Of a stretch of DNA of 49,695 bases, positions 17,501-24,226 are shown in pieces. The stretch is from Spirochaetes bacterium GWB1_27_13. GTDB taxonomy: Bacteria; Spirochaetota; GWE2-31-10; MWDO01. Location of the stretch: the NCBI GenBank assembly GCA_001829125.1, contig MIAN01000032.1, positions 1 through 49,695 of the forward strand, written 5' to 3'. The stretch's first letter is position 1; the number at the start of each line of letters is the position of its first letter. The notes beneath the pieces are model-generated. The model did no database searches. It had not been told where the DNA came from and saw only the letters and a program-made list of their open reading frames with translations. The position numbers and the translations under genes are program-made.

Positions 17501-18651
17501 AATTTTTTATAAAAATTATTCCATTTATTAACGTTCATTTTTTTTAATTTACTTTCGTATTGATATAAAATAAACATTGATTTAAAAATTAATGACTTTT
17601 CTTTTATTTCTTTGGCTATTTTAAAACTCAATTTTGTAATATTTAAAGCTTTTTCGTATTCTCCCTTTTCAAGGTAGAGTATGCCAATTTTTTGATAAGA
17701 AATAGAAATAACCTTCTTATTATTATATTTTTGTCCAAAATCAAGTAATTGGTAATAATATATAAAAGCAATATTATGATTGCCAAGATAATAATTTACA
17801 TCACCAAATATCATTAACATTTTGATATAGTAATTATCTTCTATTTTATTATAATTATTTAAATATTGATTATATATTTTCTCAATGTATTCCTTTGCAT
17901 CAAACAAAGCACAAAGATTAAAGCAATTTTGTGATAAATCGATGAGTTTCAATGGATTTTCATTGTTTCCATTTGGATATTTGCTTAATAACTTTTCTTT
18001 ATGAATCTGGAATGTTAAATCCATTGACAATTTATTTTTTTCGATAAATTCTACAAAGTTAGAAAAATAGTTTTCTGTGTCTATATTAATTAATTCATCT
18101 TTATTAAAAAGAAAAAATATTAACACTTTTCCTTTAGTTTTTACTTTTAAAAACTTTTTTATTATTTCTATTGAGGAATACTTTATTTTATCAAAACATT
18201 GTATAACAATTATTTTAGGTTCATCAGATAAATTAATAAAATAAAAAAATAATTTAATAATGCTATTTATTATTTTTTGTTTTTCAAATTTTAGCTCACC
18301 AAAAATTATATCTTCAATTCTATTTGTTGTTTTTTTTGTAAAATAATCTATAAAAATGTCTTTATGAAAATGATAAACTTCGCATATATCAAAAATATTT
18401 TCTATTTCTGTAAGAGTTTTATTTTTTAAAAAATTGTCTATAATATCAAGAAATGGATAATAAGGCTCTGTAAAATAATTATCAATCGTTTTTTCTATAA
18501 GAATATTTGAAGAATTTCCAAAATAATCATAAATCAATTCTTTTAATTTAGTTATATTATTCGTATTGAAAAAAGTAAAAATTGGAGTGTTTTCACAAGT
18601 TTTTTTGTAATAATTTTCAAATAATTTATTATAATATTTAAATGTTTCCAT
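14524..18651 (-). CDS. Hybrid sensor histidine kinase: degenerate ATPase-like region, TPR, GAF, PAS, HisKA, HATPase, REC
   Basis: The product is about 1375 residues. The N-terminal 240 residues look like a STAND/AAA-type ATPase region (LSDEPKIIVIQCFDKIK resembles a Walker B strand), but no P-loop is visible. Tetratricopeptide-like helices fill about 270-670 (AFIYYYQLLDFGQKYNN; KALNITKLSFKIAKEI). A GAF-like domain (about 690-840) and a PAS domain (PSMLVYANRDGIITQWNDAV) follow. The kinase core has His at about 1006 (GGLAHDFNNVLGGISG), N-box NLCINAMHAM, DNGVGI and GTGLGLSMAYSI. The receiver has Asp near 1309 (VILDMAMPKMSG). It should phosphorylate itself and its own receiver in the cytoplasm. 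The ATG at 18651 is preferred over a TTG at 18738, but neither has a clear ribosome-binding site. Confidence 0.85.
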   Translation of the reverse strand: METFKYYNKLFENYYKKTCENTPIFTFFNTNNITKLKELIYDYFGNSSNILIEKTIDNYFTEPYYPFLDIIDNFLKNKTLTEIENIFDICEVYHFHKDIFIDYFTKKTTNRIEDIIFGELKFEKQKIINSIIKLFFYFINLSDEPKIIVIQCFDKIKYSSIEIIKKFLKVKTKGKVLIFFLFNKDELINIDTENYFSNFVEFIEKNKLSMDLTFQIHKEKLLSKYPNGNNENPLKLIDLSQNCFNLCALFDAKEYIEKIYNQYLNNYNKIEDNYYIKMLMIFGDVNYYLGNHNIAFIYYYQLLDFGQKYNNKKVISISYQKIGILYLEKGEYEKALNITKLSFKIAKEIKEKSLIFKSMFILYQYESKLKKMNVNKWNNFYKKLIYYCKKLNMLNTLIYLYSDYSNHTKFNSILHNKGIKLSIKYKNYYRLSSAYQTKGIVYSVLGNYSKVLSFFEKSKEIKLKLKNKLELSYIYNGLGFFNYLIGKYQKSDFFYAKALDCLFKVKNYLEITNTFLNIASNYFLTLQYKDSLRFLENMLKLMQLLKINNLPYHSLFRIYSLLGIVYYKTGNLDKCYEIYTKIKNTKLKPYPKKNEEYFLYFLFNAFISKEKNKLDKAKLYFERAYYFSQKTNDVITYFTPMFYYEYGLFYEEQKDIPKAKQNYKKGFAYAKKLNLVFYQKLLYSKLKDKKFKLSFNFISKKIKLKYFYDAAKLELGLLDFQRRVSHINFLSNLQNILVNSYDKEILIDNVIKLIENSFLADSIFFIKKQEKSWKISFKKKSSNKIKLSKDDIKKIVSFEESHLILNIEKNIFSFDFHSIIAVPVMTKDKIYSTICLISLTDEYKLTHNELKMLSIGANQLAITLEKIEQGEEIIKNIFDSFPSMLVYANRDGIITQWNDAVEKYTNISKNDAISKNLWQIVDFFNNFKKDFEKVIQNSDKIELYKQILNPNEKKYFNVSIYPLDYRGVKGGVIKIDDVTELEKKDNQLRQAQKMETVGTLAGGLAHDFNNVLGGISGTATLMKYLLQKDQIDINEMKENVDFIEEAVKRSTDMIKHLLALSKKYELSFVTIDLNDSIKRVIKICQTTFDKSVEIKSSYYWEKAHCVGDPAQIEQVVLNLCINAMHAMTIMRQENEKQGGILHISIEKKEIDDYFRINHSKASENIYWIIIISDNGVGIHSEDITKIFDPFFTTKHGKGTGLGLSMAYSIIEQHKGFIDVYSEYNIGTTFNVYLPVSENPNEIISKEKEQIEDFTGSGLILIIDDDFMVRSTAIKILKHCGYDVIDADNGETGIKLFKYKQNDIKIVILDMAMPKMSGKEVYLELKKIKPNVKVLLSSGFKQDDRVMDILNLGVNDFLQKPYTMKELALKLKVIIG

Positions 18652-18851
18652 AATATTAAAATTATATAATAAAAATGAAAAAAAGTAATTAGTTATATGA
18701 AAAATATTTGAAAATTTTAAAAAAATTACTCTTAACAAAAATAATGAAAAATCATCTACAAGAAGAATTATTCAACAGTTTAAAATCAAAAGATTGGTTT
18801 CTATCCCAAATATTTAAAATTACATCCCTCTTTTAATCAACTAAAATCTCT

Positions 18852-18880
18852 TTGACAAACTATGAAATTTTGGTTATATT
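18852..18880 (+). promoter_or_regulatory. Strong sigma70-like promoter of the Rpn-derived gene
   Basis: TTGACA (18852-18857), a 17-bp spacer and TATATT (18875-18880) lie six bases before the ATG at 18887. The expected transcription start falls on or next to the A of the start codon, so the message should be leaderless. No ribosome-binding site is present. It is nearly identical to the promoter at 12709-12737 (minus strand). Confidence 0.8.
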
Positions 18881-18886
18881 TTTTAT

Positions 18887-19255
18887 ATGAAAAAAGAAGT
18901 GATAAATATACATAACAATTTTTTTCTGCAACTCTTATCAAATAAACAAAACGCAATTGATTTTCTAAAGATTAGTCTATCAAATCAAATAACAAAAGAA
19001 TTATTTAGTGAAACTAAAGAGGAGGCAAGTATGGTAACATTTCTTGATGCAATTAAAATAGAAGGTAAAATAGAAGGTAAAATAGAAGAAAAACAAAAAA
19101 CTTTAATCCGTCAATTATCAAAAAAATTTGGGGTAATAACGGAAGATGAAAAGCAATTTATTAAAGAATGTTCTGATGGAGAGAAACTTGATAATGCTTT
19201 AGATGAAATAATTTTTGCTGATAGTAAACATAAAGTTTTAGACTGGTTAAAATAA
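18887..19255 (+). CDS. Internally deleted Rpn-family nuclease with DUF4351 tail
   Basis: The 122-residue frame begins with MKKEVINIHNNFFLQLLSN and NAIDFLK, the typical N-terminus of Rpn/PDDEXK_2 nucleases (recombination-promoting, transposase-like). It then jumps straight to a linker (IEGKIEGKIEEKQK) and a DUF4351-type tail (LIRQLSKKFG...LDWLK). Full-length members have roughly 200 more residues carrying the PD-(D/E)XK catalytic core, and that part is missing. The frame is intact, so a short protein may still be made, but nuclease activity is not expected. Whether it is a decaying gene or a retained helical domain cannot be decided here. Confidence 0.7.
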   Translation: MKKEVINIHNNFFLQLLSNKQNAIDFLKISLSNQITKELFSETKEEASMVTFLDAIKIEGKIEGKIEEKQKTLIRQLSKKFGVITEDEKQFIKECSDGEKLDNALDEIIFADSKHKVLDWLK

Positions 19256-19450
19256 GGTAAAACCCTAAAAATCTTTAATTTTTTTATAAAATATATTTAT
19301 TTGTAATTTATTTTATACTGATGAATTAATAGAGATAAGCGTTTAAGGTATAGAGACAATTTAAACAATTGTTAGTATAAAAAGTTTTTGATATAACAAA
19401 TGTTTCATTAGATTATGAAAATTGTCGAATATGTTGAAGCCAATTAATTA

Positions 19451-19481
19451 GACCTGTTAGGTTTTAAAAATCTGACAGGTC
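19451..19481 (+). repeat. Hairpin GACCTGTYAG, possible terminator
   Basis: GACCTGTTAGGTTTT and AAAATCTGACAGGTC form an almost complete palindrome centred near 19466, followed by a weak T-rich stretch (CTTATAATTT). It sits about 195 bp after the Rpn-derived gene and just before the activase gene. It may be a terminator or a copy of a dispersed hairpin element (compare 12762-12794). Confidence 0.55.
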
Positions 19482-19510
19482 TTATAATTTAATATATGTG
19501 GAGTGTTAAA

Positions 19511-22500
19511 ATGAGGCTTGGTTTTGATTTTGGTTCAAAAAATATTGGTGCTGTTGTAATTGATGGGAATAAAATAGTTAAGACTTATTATATTTCTCAT
19601 AATGGAGATATAGCAAAGAATTTTAGGCAAATTTCACAAGAAATATACTCAAATTATCCAATTGAGACTTTTGGTATAACTGGAAGTATAGATTTTGCTA
19701 ATCTTAAAACAATTGATTCAATTTTAGCAAATGTTGAAGCAAATAAATTTTTAAATACGAATTGTAGAAATATTTTTTATGTGGGCTGTGAAACTTTTAG
19801 TTTAATTATCCTTGATGAGAGTTACAACTATATTGAACACGCGATAAATCCTTTGTGTGCCTCAGGTACTGGTAGTTTTTTAGACCAACAAGCAGAAAGA
19901 ATTGGCTTAACAACCGAAAAACTCGCAGAAATTGCTTATAATTTTAATGGAAAAACTCCGTCAATTGCAACTCGATGTGCTGTTTTTGCAAAATCTGACA
20001 TTATTCACTCACAAGCAGATGGATATTCTAAAGAGGCAATAGCAACAGGTCTTTGCGAAGGAATGGCTTTAAGCATTGTGTCAAATCTTGTAAAAGGAAG
20101 AGAATTAATTGGTGATGCTTCGTTTATTGGTGGGGTTAGTAAAAACAAAAAAATTGTTAAAGAAGTATCAAAAATTTTGGATAAAGACATAAAAATTATT
20201 GAAAATGGAGAAATTTTTAGTGCAATTGGTGCTTGCGTACTTGGAAAAGAAACTAATTTTGATATTGAGAATATTCTTTCTAATATGCAAAAAAATCGTG
20301 AGAGAAGAGATAAACTTGAAATAAAATTGACAAATTATCCAGATTTTACAAATGACAAGTTTTATATTGAAGATGGAGTTGAGATAACAGAATACAAAAT
20401 ATTCGACAAAAAAGAATATTCTATTTATATTGGTGTTGATGTTGGCTCTACAAGCACAAAAGCGATAGTTACAGATGGAAATACAGATATTCTTTTGGGG
20501 CTTTATACAAAAACTGCAGGCGAACCTGTAATTGCAACTCAAAAACTTTTTGCTAAAATAAAAAAGATCTTTGATGGCAAGGATTTAACGATTAAAGGTG
20601 TGGGGACAACTGGCTCTGGTCGTAAACTTGTTAAAGAAATTATAAATGCAGACTTAGAAATTAACGAAATTACAGCACACGCAAAGGCTGCTATTTTTAT
20701 TGATCCAGAGGTTGACACGATTATAGAAATTGGTGGGCAGGATTCTAAATTTACACTACTAAAAGATGGAAATGTAATCCAGTCAACAATGAATTATGTT
20801 TGTGCTGCTGGTACTGGCTCATTTATCGAAGAACAAGCAAAAAGGCTTGGAGTAACACTCGATGAAATTTCTGAACTGGCGATTGGGCAAAAAGCACCTT
20901 ACACATCTGATAGATGTACTGTTTATATGGAAAGGGATTTAAATATATTTCTTTCTGAAGGTTGGACAAAACAAGAAATTTTGTCATCTGTTTTGTATAG
21001 TGTGCGAGATAATTATTTGTCAAAAGTTGTTGGTAAAACTCCTCTTGGTGAAAAAATATTTTTTCAAGGAGCTACTGCACGAAATAAGGCTTTAGTTGCT
21101 GTTTTTGAGAATGAAGTAGAACGACCTATTTCTGTATCAAAATATTGTCATTTAACTGGTGCTTTGGGGATTTGCATTATACTTAAAGAAAAAGGTATAA
21201 ATTTAACTAAATTTAGTGGAATGGACTTTAAATTTAACCAATCCACAGAAATTTGTAATCTTTGTATAAATAATTGTAATCTTACAATTTATGAAGTCAA
21301 TGGCAAAAAAACAGCATGGGGACTAAAATGTGGAAGGGATTATGATGATAAAAAATTCAAGATAAAGCCAAAAAATGCAACTATTGAGTCGAAATTTAAC
21401 GAAATATTTCAAAGTAATAATAATTTTGGTAAAAATAGGTTAAAAGTGGGTATTCCTGTAACGTTATATCTATCGGACTTGTATCCTTTGTTTAAAGATT
21501 TTTTTGAGAAACTTGGATTTGAAGTTATACTTGAAAAAGGAAATTCTAAAAAAATGAAAGAAGGGGCAAAATTGATTAACTCGGATTTTTGTGCTCCTAT
21601 GACTTTGATGGCAGGGTTAGTTCATTCTTTAAAAGATAGAGTTGATTATATTTTTTTACCAGCAATGATAAACGGTGAGTTAGTTAGAGAAGATTTTACT
21701 GATGACCCAAAATTTTACGATAAAATTAGAGACTCGTATTATTGTTATTATTCAGAATACGCTGCAACAATTGTAAATAATTTTCATTCTCTTGACATAA
21801 AGCAAAAACTTATTAGCCCTATGTTAAAATTTAATATAAATGATAAAAGTCTAATTGCAGAAGAAATTGCTAATAGTACACAAAAGATAACAAATTTTGA
21901 TAAAGAAGATATTAAAAGAATATTTTTGGAGTGTTTTGATGTTTTTAGGTCTAAAAAGCAACTTTGGCAAGATGAAGGCAAAAAAATTATTGAGCAAAAT
22001 CCAGATAAAATTAAAATTATGTTTATTGGTAGACCTTATTCAATCTTTGATAATAATATTAATCTTGGAATACCTGCAAAAATTGAAGAAATGGGCTTTG
22101 ATGTCGTTTATCAATCAATGTTTTCTTATAAAAATGAAGAGTTACCAGTATCAAAAAGGTTTTTACATAAAATGCACTGGTATTTTGGACAAGAAATTCT
22201 ACTTGCGGGAGAATATGCTGCAAAATCAAAAAATATTTATCCAGTATTTTTAACTTGTTTTAGGTGTAGTCCAGATTCTTACCTCATAACATATTTTAAA
22301 GAAATTATGAAAGAATATCAAAAACCATATCTTGTAATCCAACTTGATGAACATGCAAGCGATGTTGGTTATCAAACTCGTATTGAAGCTGCGATAGAGA
22401 CATTCTTAACAGATGCACAAAAAACAAAAAAAATTGATAAAATAGAAGAAAAATTACCAAAAAATGACAAAATTACAAAAGAAACAACAGTTTTGATTCC

Positions 22501-23611
22501 CTATTTGAGCCCAATTATAAGTCAGTTGCAAGAATATGCTTTTAAAGCATACAATTATAATGCGTTAGTATTGCCAATCGAGCAAAAAATGATAAATAGC
22601 GGCTATAAATATGCGTCTGGCGGCGAATGTATGCCAAATATAGCAATAATTGGTTCTTTAATCGAAACAATCAAGCAAAATAGCATTAATCCAGAAAAGG
22701 CAATTTTATATATGCCAACTGTTTGTATGGGTTGTAATTTCAATCAATATGCTGTGTTAATTGACCTCGCTTTAGAAAAGGCAGGATTTGGTAAAATTAA
22801 AATTGCAAATCCAAATACTTTAAAACAAATGGATGAGTTACCTAAAGAATTAAATGTAAATCTATTTGAAATTAATGTATTAGGTTCTATTTTATACAAA
22901 TTGTTGTTTAGATATAAACCTTATGAAAAAAATGTTGGTGAAACAAAAGATGTTTTTGAAAAATCGATTAATTTAATAAAAGATTATCTATTTACAAAAA
23001 AATCTTTGATGGAAGCAGCTAGAACAATAAAATCATATTTTGAGAATATTCAAATTGATAAAACAAAAAGAAAGCCTCGAATTGGAATTTTGGGTGATCT
23101 TTATGCAAAATATAATTATATTTTAAATCAAGATATTTATAGTTTAATAGAAGAACTCGATGGTGAGATTTTAATTCCATCTTTTACAGAAACAGTGTTA
23201 CATTTTCTTGATGCAGATATTCGTGAAAACGGGCTTGATGTTAAGTATAAAAAAGGTGCTATTTTGTTTGAAAGAAGGTATGAAAGGATATTTGAAGATT
23301 TGATAGGTGACAGTATTGAGCCAAATATCGATGAATGTAACGATTTAATGAAAGAATACGGCATAAATCATCTAATTGCAGGCGAAAGCTCTATGAATGT
23401 AGGTAGAATGCTTTATTATGCAAAACATAAGACTGTTGATGCAGTAGTTCATTTAAATCCAGTTTTTTGCTGTCCTGGTGTTGTTTCTTCTTCCCTTTTT
23501 AGGAAAATGCAAAAAGATTTTGATATACCTATAATAGATTTGTTTTATGATGGAACAAATAAGCCAAATAAAGTAATAATACCGCAGTTATATTATTTAA
23601 ATAAGAAATAA
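19511..23611 (+). CDS. Large acyl-CoA dehydratase activase (double BadF/BcrA ASKHA domains plus DUF2229-like region)
   Basis: The 1366-residue protein has two actin-fold ATPase domains of the BadF/BadG/BcrA/BcrD type: residues 1-245 (GFDFGSKNIG, cluster Cys116 in CASGTGSF and Cys156 in ATRCAVFAKSD) and 305-560 (GVDVGSTSTKA, Cys431 in CAAGTGSF, Cys469 in DRCTVYMERD). A long C-terminal region then has scattered Cys (CNLCINNC; CFRCSPDSY; MGCNFNQY; CCPGVVS), as in the DUF2229/activase-related proteins. Small relatives use ATP to inject an electron into 2-hydroxyacyl-CoA dehydratases through a [4Fe-4S] cluster. The role of the giant forms is not established. No dehydratase is nearby. GGAG at 19500-19503 selects the ATG at 19511 rather than the one at 19496. 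Confidence 0.88.
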   Translation: MRLGFDFGSKNIGAVVIDGNKIVKTYYISHNGDIAKNFRQISQEIYSNYPIETFGITGSIDFANLKTIDSILANVEANKFLNTNCRNIFYVGCETFSLIILDESYNYIEHAINPLCASGTGSFLDQQAERIGLTTEKLAEIAYNFNGKTPSIATRCAVFAKSDIIHSQADGYSKEAIATGLCEGMALSIVSNLVKGRELIGDASFIGGVSKNKKIVKEVSKILDKDIKIIENGEIFSAIGACVLGKETNFDIENILSNMQKNRERRDKLEIKLTNYPDFTNDKFYIEDGVEITEYKIFDKKEYSIYIGVDVGSTSTKAIVTDGNTDILLGLYTKTAGEPVIATQKLFAKIKKIFDGKDLTIKGVGTTGSGRKLVKEIINADLEINEITAHAKAAIFIDPEVDTIIEIGGQDSKFTLLKDGNVIQSTMNYVCAAGTGSFIEEQAKRLGVTLDEISELAIGQKAPYTSDRCTVYMERDLNIFLSEGWTKQEILSSVLYSVRDNYLSKVVGKTPLGEKIFFQGATARNKALVAVFENEVERPISVSKYCHLTGALGICIILKEKGINLTKFSGMDFKFNQSTEICNLCINNCNLTIYEVNGKKTAWGLKCGRDYDDKKFKIKPKNATIESKFNEIFQSNNNFGKNRLKVGIPVTLYLSDLYPLFKDFFEKLGFEVILEKGNSKKMKEGAKLINSDFCAPMTLMAGLVHSLKDRVDYIFLPAMINGELVREDFTDDPKFYDKIRDSYYCYYSEYAATIVNNFHSLDIKQKLISPMLKFNINDKSLIAEEIANSTQKITNFDKEDIKRIFLECFDVFRSKKQLWQDEGKKIIEQNPDKIKIMFIGRPYSIFDNNINLGIPAKIEEMGFDVVYQSMFSYKNEELPVSKRFLHKMHWYFGQEILLAGEYAAKSKNIYPVFLTCFRCSPDSYLITYFKEIMKEYQKPYLVIQLDEHASDVGYQTRIEAAIETFLTDAQKTKKIDKIEEKLPKNDKITKETTVLIPYLSPIISQLQEYAFKAYNYNALVLPIEQKMINSGYKYASGGECMPNIAIIGSLIETIKQNSINPEKAILYMPTVCMGCNFNQYAVLIDLALEKAGFGKIKIANPNTLKQMDELPKELNVNLFEINVLGSILYKLLFRYKPYEKNVGETKDVFEKSINLIKDYLFTKKSLMEAARTIKSYFENIQIDKTKRKPRIGILGDLYAKYNYILNQDIYSLIEELDGEILIPSFTETVLHFLDADIRENGLDVKYKKGAILFERRYERIFEDLIGDSIEPNIDECNDLMKEYGINHLIAGESSMNVGRMLYYAKHKTVDAVVHLNPVFCCPGVVSSSLFRKMQKDFDIPIIDLFYDGTNKPNKVIIPQLYYLNKK

Positions 23612-23658
23612 GGTTAATTATAACAAATACTAATCAGATTGTCACTGATTACATACAA

Positions 23659-23702
23659 TTTCACGGAAATATTTTTATTTATTTTTTTCGTGAAGTTTTT
23701 TT
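23659..23702 (+). terminator. Probable terminator of the activase gene
   Basis: TTTCACGGAAAT pairs with ATTTTTTTCGTGAA (right arm to about 23694), followed by G and seven T's. It lies 50-90 bp after the activase stop at 23611. Confidence 0.55.
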
Positions 23703-23773
23703 ACTAAATGTTAATTTAAAATTTTGATTTTAGTCAGTAGTAACTATAATATTATAAAAATTATAAGTTTTAT

Positions 23774-23827
23774 AAAAACTATATCAAAGTCTGTCCCAGA
23801 GGGACAGTCCTTGATATGGTTTTTTGC
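23774..23827 (+). repeat. Long GC-containing hairpin
   Basis: ATATCAA / TTGATAT and CTGTCCC / GGGACAG form two stacked stems separated by a small internal loop, with an AGA apical loop. The outer AAAAACT pairs partly with GGTTTTTT. The T-run on the right arm could make it a second terminator. The GC-rich core stands out against the AT-rich surroundings. Confidence 0.6.
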
Positions 23828-23925
23828 AAAGAGTATTATATTGTGTCTTCATAGTTTTAACTAATCTTAATTATCGCTAAAATCATTTAATAGTTTCTAT
23901 ATAATTAATCTGTGTAATAAAAAAT

Positions 23926-23954
23926 TTGACATATTTTTGTAAATAAATTATATT
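23926..23954 (+). promoter_or_regulatory. Strong sigma70-like promoter with no gene directly behind it
   Basis: TTGACA (23926-23931), a 17-bp spacer and TATATT (23949-23954). The predicted start is near 23961. A strong terminator follows at 24027, before the SNF2 gene. Confidence 0.75.
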
Positions 23955-23960
23955 ATCTTC

Positions 23961-24066
23961 CTATTTGTAAAATTAAATATGGCAAAAAAATAAAAACTAA
24001 TATTTCTTTTAATTTATTTTATAATAGCGGTCGTAAAAACTTTAATTTTTGTGACCGCATTTTTAT
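23961..24066 (+). ncRNA. Candidate small RNA or attenuated leader
   Basis: The interval runs from the predicted start of the 23926 promoter to the end of the terminator at 24027-24066, about 105 nt. Its only possible peptide is Met-Ala-Lys-Lys (ATG at 23979) without a ribosome-binding site, so it looks non-coding. It could be a stand-alone small RNA or a leader that attenuates transcription into the SNF2 helicase gene 160 bp further on. It matches no RNA family that I recognise. Confidence 0.5.
24027..24066 (+). terminator. Strong intrinsic terminator
   Basis: GCGGTCGTAAAAA (24027-24039) pairs with TTTTTGTGACCGC (24046-24058) through 13 pairs, two of them G-U. It is followed by ATTTTTATTT. 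Confidence 0.85.
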
Positions 24067-24226
24067 TTGGATTTGATTTACTTAGATAAAAAGCATTTTA
24101 TTTCTAGGTAAACATTTTAAGTATAGTTTTTTTTAAATATATTCAAAAGTTTTATATATTATAAATATTTTGTAATAATTTGTATAGTATTTAATTGTTA
24201 TCTAAAAATAATTTTTGGGGTAGGTA

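Larger units (their letters stand above)
23619..23919. repeat. Degenerate dispersed-repeat element (about 300 bp)
   Basis: The left end TATAACAAATACTAATCAG and the following GATTGTCACTGATTAC match, in reverse complement, the inner end of the copies at 31570 and 49039. The right end TAATCTGTGTAATA (23906-23919) is its inverted partner. The ends have diverged from the family. The interior contains two hairpins annotated separately. Confidence 0.5.

Noticed and set aside
18744-18836. 30-codon ATG frame beginning MKNHLQEELFNSLK
   Set aside because: It has no ribosome-binding site, overlaps the possible TTG start region of the hybrid kinase on the other strand, and has no family match that I recognise.
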